From the NCBI RefSeq assembly GCF_036985595.1, contig NZ_BTPU01000072.1, positions 1 to 32,096 on the forward strand: DNA of 32,096 bases. Reading direction: 5' to 3'. Both the position numbers and the translations under genes were made by a program. Below the pieces are notes generated by a model that was not told the DNA's origin, did no database searches, and worked only from the letters and a program-made list of their open reading frames with translations. Positions 15,337 through 21,860 of this stretch are shown piece by piece (the first letter of the stretch is position 1; every line of letters begins with the position of its first letter). This stretch comes from Vallitalea maricola. GTDB taxonomy: Bacteria > Bacillota > Clostridia > Lachnospirales > Vallitaleaceae.

Positions 15337-15519
15337 ATGAATGTTGAATGTTTAACCGTTTATCAAATATCAAAAATTTTTAATATAAGATTATTAGAAA
15401 TATATAATCTAATTAACTTGGAGGTAATCCAAGTTTTTAAAATAAATAATTTGATTAGAGTACCCCGATTTGAGGTAGAGAGGTACTTTAATCAAAAAAC
15501 TAATATAATATTAATTTAA
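15337..15519 (+). CDS. Small helix-turn-helix (excisionase-like) protein
   Basis: 60 aa. LTVYQISKIFNIRLLEIYNLINLEVIQVFKINNLIRVPRFEVERYF follows the HTH_17/Xis layout: helix-turn-helix, a basic wing, then a helix around FEVERYF. It parallels the C-terminal domain of the preceding gene, suggesting duplication of the same fold. The ATG at 15337 is preferred over 15322, because GGGGAGTGA lies just before it. It begins 4 nt after the preceding stop, so the two form an operon, and a terminator follows. Confidence 0.68.
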   Translation: MNVECLTVYQISKIFNIRLLEIYNLINLEVIQVFKINNLIRVPRFEVERYFNQKTNIILI

Positions 15520-15532
15520 TATTTTTTCTATT

Positions 15533-15571
15533 GCCCTTAACCCTTATAAAACAAAGGTTAGGGGCTTTTTG
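15533..15571 (+). terminator. Terminator of the Rha/HTH operon
   Basis: GCCCTTAACC pairs with GGTTAGGGGC (one mismatch), followed by TTTTT. Confidence 0.85.
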
Positions 15572-15748
15572 AGTGGGAAGTGGGAACAGAATAAATGAAT
15601 TTTTACTAAATATCCCACCGTTTTCCCACCTAAGCACTAAATACACTGTGTGTACAAATGGATACGCTACGATACACTATGATATTGAGATTTCGTGTAC
15701 TATGAGCAAAAATCAGTGTGAAAATAGTGTCTCCAAAAGCGTAAACTC
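15572..15748. repeat. Repeat-rich tail of the mobile-element remnant
   Basis: No gene is evident. Two GTGGGAA copies lie in tandem (15573-15579, 15580-15586), facing inverted copies CCCAC (15614-15618) and TTCCCAC (15623-15629). Further on, GATACGCTAC and GATACACTAT are adjacent near-direct repeats (15661-15680), flanked by two GTGTAC copies. Such short clustered repeats right after an Xis-like gene resemble recombinase arm sites or an attachment region. This is an inference. Confidence 0.35.
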
Positions 15749-16294
15749 TTATCCAAAGTATCTTTCAAGTAATCCCTTAAAAGCCATACCATGTCTAGCT
15801 TCATCTTTACACATTTCATGAACTGTATCATGAATAGCATCATAGCCTAATTTTTTAGCTTTTGTTGCGATATCTTTTTTTCCAGCGCAAGCACCATGTT
15901 CTGCATCAACTCTCATTTGAAGATTAGTTTTAGTGTCAGCTGTTACAACTTCACCTAATAATTCAGCAAACTTTGCAGCATGCTCTGCTTCTTCCCAAGC
16001 AATACGCTTGTAAGCTTCAGCAACTTCAGGATAACCTTCTCTATCTGCTTGTCTAGCCATAGCAAGATACATACCAACCTCAGTACATTCTCCTGTGAAA
16101 TTCATTTTAAGACCTTCTAAGATTTCTGGATCAACATCTTTAGCTACTCCGATTCTATGTTCATCAGCCCAAGTCATTTCTGTATCATCTTGTTCTACAA
16201 ACTTACTAGCTGGTGCATTACATTGTGGACATTTCTCTGGAGCACTATCTCCTTCGTGAACATAACCGCAAATTGTACAAACATATTTTTTCAT
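15749..16294 (-). CDS. Reverse rubrerythrin (NADH peroxidase-type)
   Basis: 181 aa. The rubredoxin-like iron centre is at the N terminus (CTIC at 6-9, CPQC at 22-25) and the ferritin-like diiron domain follows (about 45-181), with ExxH pairs at E102/H105 and E165/H168. This reversed order defines reverse rubrerythrins, which in Clostridium act as the terminal peroxidase for H2O2 and as part of oxygen reduction, with electrons from NADH via a rubredoxin reductase and rubredoxin. Start: AAGGAGG precedes the ATG at 16294. Upstream are a consensus sigma-A promoter and a GATAAT-1-ATTATC palindrome typical of Fur/PerR control, which fits an oxidative-stress gene. Confidence 0.93.
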   Translation of the reverse strand: MKKYVCTICGYVHEGDSAPEKCPQCNAPASKFVEQDDTEMTWADEHRIGVAKDVDPEILEGLKMNFTGECTEVGMYLAMARQADREGYPEVAEAYKRIAWEEAEHAAKFAELLGEVVTADTKTNLQMRVDAEHGACAGKKDIATKAKKLGYDAIHDTVHEMCKDEARHGMAFKGLLERYFG

Positions 16295-16339
16295 ATCTAA
16301 TATCCTCCTTGGAATTTATATTGATAATAATTGTTATTG

Positions 16340-16352
16340 GATAATTATTATC
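16340..16352. promoter_or_regulatory. Fur/PerR-type operator of the rubrerythrin gene
   Basis: GATAATTATTATC is a perfect 6-1-6 palindrome matching the core of Fur/PerR boxes. It lies about 10 bp downstream of the -10 of the rubrerythrin promoter. A second, imperfect copy (TGATAATAATTGTTATT) sits at 16322-16338. PerR is the more likely regulator given the target gene. Confidence 0.65.
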
Positions 16353-16362
16353 TTATGGTAAT

Positions 16363-16390
16363 ATTATAACATAAAAAAATTGGTTGTCAA
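16363..16390 (-). promoter_or_regulatory. Sigma-A promoter of the rubrerythrin gene
   Basis: On the minus strand: TTGACA (16390-16385), 16 nt, TATAAT (16368-16363). Both hexamers match consensus perfectly. It gives a leader of about 60 nt containing the Fur/PerR boxes. Confidence 0.85.
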
Positions 16391-16444
16391 CATAAAATAA
16401 AAAATAAATTTGAATATTTTTTTTGCAGTAAGGGTAATATAATT

Positions 16445-16465
16445 CTGTGAGTAATTGTTACTCAC
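16445..16465. promoter_or_regulatory. TetR-type operator palindrome
   Basis: TGTGAGTAA and TTACTCACA are perfect 9-bp arms around TTG. This is the style of TetR-family operators, and a TetR gene lies 240 bp downstream. A TATAAT at about 16438-16443 lies directly before it, so binding would block that start point. Confidence 0.55.
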
Positions 16466-16572
16466 AAATACTTGTAAGTGAATATTTACCATTTACATCA
16501 TGATTTTTGACAGAAGTCTTAAATGAGAGGTGTGGTTAGGGTGAAAGGACATTTATAAGTAATATATGATAA

Positions 16573-16604
16573 AGACTAGTAGCCGTTAGGTTACTAGTCT
16601 TTTG
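16573..16604 (+). terminator. Terminator with no gene before it
   Basis: AGACTAGTAGCC (16573-16584) pairs with GGTTACTAGTCT (16589-16600), 12 bp with one G-U pair, then TTTT. Only an 11-codon frame (ATG at 16524) lies between the operator palindrome and this terminator. Confidence 0.8.
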
Positions 16605-16703
16605 ACTATGCTAATTACAAGATACTTAATTGACTATTATGGTCAATAGATATATAATTATATTAACATGTTAAAGGTATTCTGATATATAGGAGAGGTA
16701 ATT

Positions 16704-17309
16704 ATGTATGAAGCATTTAATAAAATTAAGAAAGAAAAACAATATAAAATAATAAATAGTGCTATGGAAGAATTTGGTAAATATGGATATGAAAAAGCAT
16801 CTACTAATAATATAGTATCTAATGCTAATATTTCAAAAGGATTATTATTTCATTATTTTGGTAGCAAACAAGGATTATTTGATTTCTTGATAAATTATAG
16901 TTTTGAGGTAATGATTAAGGAAATAAATGAAAAAGTGAATTGGGAAAAAATGGATATATTTGAACGTTTGAAAGAAATTTTTATGATAAAGATGAAAGTA
17001 TCCAGGAAATATCCAAGTATTTTCCATTTTTTCAATATTATAATAGAATACAAGAGTGTTGATGAAATAATGAAAGAAGATAGAGTAAGTAATCTATTAT
17101 CAAAGATATACTTTCAAGATATTGATTATAGTAAATTCAAGGAAGATATTGACCCAGTAAAAGCCCTCAATATTATTAAATGGACTTTTGAAAAATATGG
17201 TGATGAAAATCTAAAAAAATTCCAGACCGAAGGATTAATTGACTTTGATAAAATATCAATAGAAATAGATGAATACATTGATATTCTTAGATTAGCATTT
17301 TATAGATAG
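16704..17309 (+). CDS. TetR family transcriptional regulator
   Basis: 201 aa. The N-terminal DNA-binding domain (about 10-58) is classical: KIINSAMEEFGKYGYEKASTNNIVSNANISKGLLFHYFGSKQGLFDFLI, including the YFGSKxGLF signature. The helical C-terminal ligand domain (about 60-201) is family-specific and gives no ligand. AGGAGAGGTAATT precedes the ATG. The palindrome at 16445-16465 is a candidate operator. No transporter gene follows; the next gene encodes a 67-aa membrane protein 78 bp downstream, which may be its co-regulated partner. Confidence 0.88.
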   Translation: MYEAFNKIKKEKQYKIINSAMEEFGKYGYEKASTNNIVSNANISKGLLFHYFGSKQGLFDFLINYSFEVMIKEINEKVNWEKMDIFERLKEIFMIKMKVSRKYPSIFHFFNIIIEYKSVDEIMKEDRVSNLLSKIYFQDIDYSKFKEDIDPVKALNIIKWTFEKYGDENLKKFQTEGLIDFDKISIEIDEYIDILRLAFYR

Positions 17310-17387
17310 TTGTTTAAATGATTTTAGGTAACATATTTAATCCATTAGGCATAAACATGTATAAAATAGGTTAATGGGGGATTACTT

Positions 17388-17591
17388 GTGTGGGGTGTCG
17401 TAATAGGATTATTATTAATTTTCTATGCTTTATTTATCTTATATGTTAGTGTAAAAAGACCTGAACTAGTATGGGATACTTATAAAATAAAATTTTTTAG
17501 AAGAATATTTGGTGAAAAAGGAGCAAGTGTATTTTTATTTATGTGCTTTGTGATTATAGCAATTATAGGCATACTGTTACTAAATAAATAG
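17388..17591 (+). CDS. Small two-helix membrane protein, 67 aa
   Basis: Two hydrophobic segments (about residues 2-23, VVIGLLLIFYALFILYVSV, and 47-65, VFLFMCFVIIAIIGILLL) flank a short basic, aromatic loop (KRPELVWDTYKIKFFRRIFGEKG). The start is GTG at 17388 behind TGGGGG; the ribosome binding site is only moderate. It lies after the TetR gene and ends in a good terminator, so it is probably a real gene of the same unit. The KRPELVWD motif followed by helix and FGEKG recurs, as I recall, in short uncharacterised clostridial membrane proteins. No function is known. Confidence 0.62.
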   Translation: MWGVVIGLLLIFYALFILYVSVKRPELVWDTYKIKFFRRIFGEKGASVFLFMCFVIIAIIGILLLNK

Positions 17592-17606
17592 TGCTATCTT
17601 TAAAAG

Positions 17607-17636
17607 TGTTGGATATTTGCTTTATCCAGCATTTTT
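17607..17636 (+). terminator. Terminator after the 67-aa membrane protein gene
   Basis: TGTTGGATA (17607-17615) pairs with TATCCAGCA (17623-17631), one G-U pair, then TTTTT. Confidence 0.85.
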
Positions 17637-17933
17637 GATTAAACTTTCTTGACAACAAATTTGTTTTCAGAAAAGAAGCGTAATCCTTTGGATGCTGCTA
17701 TCATATATATATTTGAAAAATTTCATGATTATATATGAAAAATTTGGTATAATATACTTGTATTTAAGTTTTCTAAAACATGTATTATCTCACTATGCTT
17801 TTTAATTAAAAAAACAGACATGTGTCGTTTATAAGTCATTATCTGTATTATATAATTAATTTAGAGTAGATATTATAGCTACAATAAGATGTTAAATAAT
17901 ATATATAATTAATATAATAAGGAGGTTTTTATT
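17637..17933 (+). promoter_or_regulatory. deoB upstream region with extended -10 promoter
   Basis: About 300 bp with no gene. TGGTATAAT (17745-17753) is an extended -10 element and would give a leader of about 175 nt. A 6-bp hairpin TTTCAT/ATGAAA (17721-17740) lies at its -35 region and could be an operator. A TTGACA at 17649-17654 has no matching -10. GACATGTGTC (17817-17826) is a short palindrome. Confidence 0.45.
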
Positions 17934-19103
17934 ATGATAAACAGAGTAATATGGATAATTTTAGACAGTGTAGGTATGGGTGAACTACCAGATGCAGACA
18001 AATTCGGCGACAGAGGAAGCAATACTATAGGTAATATTGCAAAACAACTAAAATTAGACGTGCCTAATATGAGAAAACTTGGACTAGCAAATATAGAAGG
18101 AATGGTTAATTTAGAAAAAGTAGAAGAGCCAGAAGGTGTTTATGGCAGGATAGGTGAATTATCTAACGGAAAAGATACAACTATCGGTCATTGGGAAATG
18201 GTTGGTATCTATTCTCCTATAGCATTTCCAACTTATCCAGATGGATTCCCTAAGGAAGTTACTGATAAATTTGAAGAGTATGTAGGTAAAAAAATATTAG
18301 GTAATAAACCTGCTTCAGGAACTGCAATACTAGAGGAATTAGGTAAGGAACATATGGAAACAGGACGTCCTATAGTTTATACTTCAGCAGATAGTGTTTT
18401 TCAAATTGCAGCTCATGAAGATATAATACCAGTAGAAAAATTGTATGATATGTGTAGAGAAGCTAGAAAAATATTATCTAATGAACATGCAGTTGCAAGA
18501 GTAATAGCTAGACCTTTTCTAGGTGAACCAGGATCATTTTATAGAACTGCTAATAGAAGAGACTTTTCTTTGGTACCTCCAAAAGATACTTTGCTTGACA
18601 TTCTAAAACAAAGTGGTAAAGATGTTATAGGAGTAGGTAAGATAGAAGATATCTTTTCAGGTAAAGGTATAACAGAAGCTATCCATACTAAAGATAATAT
18701 GGATGGTGTGGATAAAACCATTGAATATATGAACAAGGATAATAAAGGCTTGATATTTACTAATTTAGTCGAGTTTGATTCTAAATGGGGACATAGAAAC
18801 AATGTAGAGGGGTATGCAAAAGGTTTGGAAGAGTTTGATATTAGACTTCCAGAGATTATTAAAAATATGAAAGATACCGATGTACTAATGATTAATGCTG
18901 ACCATGGCTGTGATCCAACAACACCAAGTACAGATCATTCAAGAGAATATGTACCTTTCTTAGCTTATGGAAAAGAATTTAAGAATAATGCTGATTTAAA
19001 AACTAGAAAAACATTTTCAGATATTGGACAGACGATAGCAGAAATTTTAAATGTAAAACAACTCGAAATAGGTGAAAGTTTTTTAAAGAATATTAAAAAA
19101 TAG
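17934..19103 (+). CDS. deoB: Phosphopentomutase
   Basis: It interconverts ribose-1-phosphate and ribose-5-phosphate (and the deoxy forms), linking nucleoside breakdown to central metabolism. The protein is 389 aa, normal for bacterial DeoB of the alkaline phosphatase superfamily. Metal-site motifs are visible: D11 in WIILDSVGMGELPDA, the GKDTTIGHWE segment (80-88), which holds the Thr phosphorylated in characterised homologues, and NADHGCDPTTPSTDHSREYVPF near the C terminus. AAGGAGG precedes the ATG. The downstream pdp gene (67 bp) supplies its pentose-1-phosphate substrate, so they form a nucleoside-salvage operon. Confidence 0.97.
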   Translation: MINRVIWIILDSVGMGELPDADKFGDRGSNTIGNIAKQLKLDVPNMRKLGLANIEGMVNLEKVEEPEGVYGRIGELSNGKDTTIGHWEMVGIYSPIAFPTYPDGFPKEVTDKFEEYVGKKILGNKPASGTAILEELGKEHMETGRPIVYTSADSVFQIAAHEDIIPVEKLYDMCREARKILSNEHAVARVIARPFLGEPGSFYRTANRRDFSLVPPKDTLLDILKQSGKDVIGVGKIEDIFSGKGITEAIHTKDNMDGVDKTIEYMNKDNKGLIFTNLVEFDSKWGHRNNVEGYAKGLEEFDIRLPEIIKNMKDTDVLMINADHGCDPTTPSTDHSREYVPFLAYGKEFKNNADLKTRKTFSDIGQTIAEILNVKQLEIGESFLKNIKK

Positions 19104-19170
19104 TTAATTCATTAAATATTAACTGCTACATTATGGAACCAATTTTCGTCATAGAAGGGATGATGTAATC

Positions 19171-20496
19171 ATGAGAATGTATGATATAATAGAAAAGAAA
19201 AAGTTAGGTATGGTGCTTTCAGAGGATGAGATAAAATATTTTGTTAATGGTTATACAGAGGGGAAAATACCAGATTATCAAGTATCTGCACTATTGATGG
19301 CTATATATTTTAGAGGTATGAACGAGCAAGAAACATCAATACTGACACTTGCTATGGCTAAAAGTGGCGAGATGCTAGACTTATCTGATATTGATGGTAT
19401 AAAAGTTGATAAACACAGTACAGGTGGAGTAGGAGATAAAACTACTTTGGTTATTGCGCCAATGGTAGCTGCATTAGGAATTCCAGTTGCTAAGATGTCA
19501 GGTAGAGGTCTAGGTCATACAGGTGGAACCATTGATAAGCTTGAGGCGTTTGATGGATTTAGTACAAAAGTTGAAAAAGACACTTTCGTTAATAATGTAA
19601 ATCAAATTAAGATAGCAATAGCTGGTCAGACAGCTAATTTAGCTCCTGCCGATAAAAAGTTATATGCACTTAGGGATGTAACTGCAACAGTGGATAATAT
19701 TTCATTGATTGCTAGTAGTATTATGAGCAAAAAAATTGCATCTGGGGCTAATGCTATTGTTCTAGATGTTAAAACTGGTAGCGGTGCATTTATGAAAAAA
19801 GAAGAAGATGCTTTTGAACTTGCTAAGGAAATGGTGAATATTGGTACAGGATTAGATAGAGATGTAGCAGCAATTATATCTGATATGGATCAACCATTAG
19901 GAAGAGCAGTTGGTAATAGCTTGGAAGTCATAGAAGCCATAGAAACATTAAGAGGTAATGGACCAAAGGATTTACTAGATTTATGCTTAACACTTGGCAG
20001 TTTCATGGTTAAAGCAGCAGGAAAAACCAAAACAGCAGAAGAAGGAAGAAAATTGCTGGAACAGACAATAAGTACTGGAACAGCCATTGAAAAATTAAAA
20101 GAATTGGTTCGTGCACAAGGTGGAAATGAAGATTTTGTTGATAATACAGAATTGTTTAAAAAAGCTAATATCATAGAGCCAATAAAAGCAGATAGATCAG
20201 GATATGTGAGTCATATTGAAGCAAATGAGATTGGCGTAGCCTCCATGATTCTTGGTGGTGGACGAGAAACAAAAGAAAGTATTATTGATCTTAGTGTTGG
20301 TATAGTTATTGAGAAAAAAGTAGGAGATAAAGTTTCAGAAGGTGATACTTTAGCATATATCCATGGAAATGAACAACAAAAAATTAAACTTGCAAAAGAA
20401 AAAGCTTTGACTGCATATGAGTTTTCAGATGGAAAACCAGAAGAGACTAAATTTATTAAGGGAATAATTACCAGAGATGGAATAATTACCAGTTAG
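19171..20496 (+). CDS. pdp: Pyrimidine-nucleoside phosphorylase
   Basis: Phosphorolysis of uridine, thymidine and deoxyuridine to base plus (deoxy)ribose-1-phosphate, which DeoB then uses. The 441-aa length fits the thymidine/pyrimidine phosphorylase family. Visible motifs are the phosphate-binding KHSTGGVGDKTTL and the family signature SGRGLGHTGGTIDKLE, then a C-terminal alpha/beta domain. The broad-specificity Pdp type is preferred over DeoA because of the Gram-positive context and length. AAGGGATGATG precedes the ATG. In Bacillus the corresponding place near deoB and dacF holds punA and pdp; punA is not seen here. Confidence 0.94.
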   Translation: MRMYDIIEKKKLGMVLSEDEIKYFVNGYTEGKIPDYQVSALLMAIYFRGMNEQETSILTLAMAKSGEMLDLSDIDGIKVDKHSTGGVGDKTTLVIAPMVAALGIPVAKMSGRGLGHTGGTIDKLEAFDGFSTKVEKDTFVNNVNQIKIAIAGQTANLAPADKKLYALRDVTATVDNISLIASSIMSKKIASGANAIVLDVKTGSGAFMKKEEDAFELAKEMVNIGTGLDRDVAAIISDMDQPLGRAVGNSLEVIEAIETLRGNGPKDLLDLCLTLGSFMVKAAGKTKTAEEGRKLLEQTISTGTAIEKLKELVRAQGGNEDFVDNTELFKKANIIEPIKADRSGYVSHIEANEIGVASMILGGGRETKESIIDLSVGIVIEKKVGDKVSEGDTLAYIHGNEQQKIKLAKEKALTAYEFSDGKPEETKFIKGIITRDGIITS

Positions 20497-20606
20497 AAAA
20501 AAGGTATAAATTTCTTCTAAAAGCTTACTCTAATAGTAAGATAATTGAACTATATATAGCAGTTCCTTTAGTAAAAGATTATGTGAGTAGAAGGAGTGAG
20601 CAATAA

Positions 20607-21785
20607 ATGAAGAAAAGAATATTTTGTTATTTACTTTCTCTAGCTTTATTTATAGGAGGTACATTTAATGTATATGTACATGCTGAGGAAGAACCAAAAG
20701 ACAAGTTAGAGTTAACAGCTAAATCAGCTATATTAATGGAACCAACAACAGGTAAAATATTATATGAAAAAAATTCCCATGAAAGATTAAGGCCGGCAAG
20801 TATAACCAAAATCATGACATTGCTATTAATGTATGAAGCCCTTGAGAATGGTAAAATAGGATGGGAAGATGAGGTAGTTGTAAGTGAACATGCTTCTAGT
20901 TTCGGGGGATCTACTATATTCTTGGAAACTAATGAAGTTCAGCCAGTAAAAGAATTAGCAAAAGGTATCGCTGTTGCTTCTGGTAACGATGCTGCAGTAG
21001 CTATGGCAGAGCATATAGCCGGAACAGAAGGCGAATTTGTTAATATGATGAATGCCAAAGCAAAAGAATTAGGTATGAAAGATACTAATTTCGTTAATGC
21101 ATGTGGACTTGATGCAGATGGTCATTTGACTAGTGCATATGATATTGCAATAATGTCAAAAGAACTTACAACTAAATATCCACAGGTATATGATTTAACT
21201 AAAATATGGATGGATAAGATAGTTCATCAGAGAAAAGATGGAGAAGAAATAAGTGAATTAACAAGTACCAACAAATTATTGAAATGGTATCCAGAATATG
21301 CTACTGGTTTGAAAACAGGCTCCACAAGTTTAGCTAAATACTGTTTATCTGGAACTGCTAACAAAGATGGATTGAATTTGATAGCTGTAGTAATGGCAAC
21401 CCCTAATCATAAAGAACGTTTTAGAGAAGTAATGAAGATGTTAGATTATGGATTTGCAAATTGCAAAATGTATAAGGATTCCATAAAAGATAAAACATTA
21501 GCCAATGTTCCAGTAAAAAAAGGAACACTTGATAGCATTGACTGTGTTGGAGCTGAAGATTTTAGTTGTATTTTCGATAGTAAAGAGCAGCAAGAAATAA
21601 CTAATGATATTCAAGTAGAAGAATTTGTTGAAGCTCCTATTGCTACTGGTGATAAAATAGGGGAAATAGTGTATAAATGCGGTGATAAAGAAGTAGGGAG
21701 AGTTGACCTAGTAGCTGCAAATGAAGTTCCTAAAGCTACATTGAAGTTTTATATAGGTAAAATTCTAAAAATGTTTTTTCACTAA
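20607..21785 (+). CDS. dacF: D-alanyl-D-alanine carboxypeptidase, DacF type
   Basis: A low-molecular-weight penicillin-binding protein that trims the terminal D-Ala from peptidoglycan stem peptides. It has a signal peptide (about 1-26, ending VHA), then a serine beta-lactamase-like domain with all three motifs: SITK (S65, K68), SGN (125-127) and KTG (236-238). The C-terminal beta domain (about 285-375) ends in a short amphipathic tail (LKFYIGKILKMFFH), suited to attach to the membrane. In Bacillus DacF is sporulation-specific and precedes spoIIA. Here the deoB-pdp-dacF order is kept but spoIIA does not follow. The ribosome binding site AAGGAGTGAG is strong. Confidence 0.93.
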   Translation: MKKRIFCYLLSLALFIGGTFNVYVHAEEEPKDKLELTAKSAILMEPTTGKILYEKNSHERLRPASITKIMTLLLMYEALENGKIGWEDEVVVSEHASSFGGSTIFLETNEVQPVKELAKGIAVASGNDAAVAMAEHIAGTEGEFVNMMNAKAKELGMKDTNFVNACGLDADGHLTSAYDIAIMSKELTTKYPQVYDLTKIWMDKIVHQRKDGEEISELTSTNKLLKWYPEYATGLKTGSTSLAKYCLSGTANKDGLNLIAVVMATPNHKERFREVMKMLDYGFANCKMYKDSIKDKTLANVPVKKGTLDSIDCVGAEDFSCIFDSKEQQEITNDIQVEEFVEAPIATGDKIGEIVYKCGDKEVGRVDLVAANEVPKATLKFYIGKILKMFFH

Positions 21786-21812
21786 GAATCTAGCAATATT
21801 TCAAAAAATAGT

Positions 21813-21857
21813 AAGGCTTTTCCTAATATATTCAATTATATTATGAAAAGCCTTTTT
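21813..21857. terminator. Bidirectional terminator between dacF and the AraC gene
   Basis: AAGGCTTTTC (21813-21822) pairs with GAAAAGCCTT (21845-21854), with an inner TAATATA/TATATTA stem and a T tail. The mirror-image A-run serves the minus-strand gene. Confidence 0.88.
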
Positions 21858-21860
21858 GGC

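Noticed and set aside
17817..17826. GACATGTGTC palindrome as an operator of deoB
   Set aside because: Too short to be significant in this length of sequence; kept only as a remark in the upstream region.
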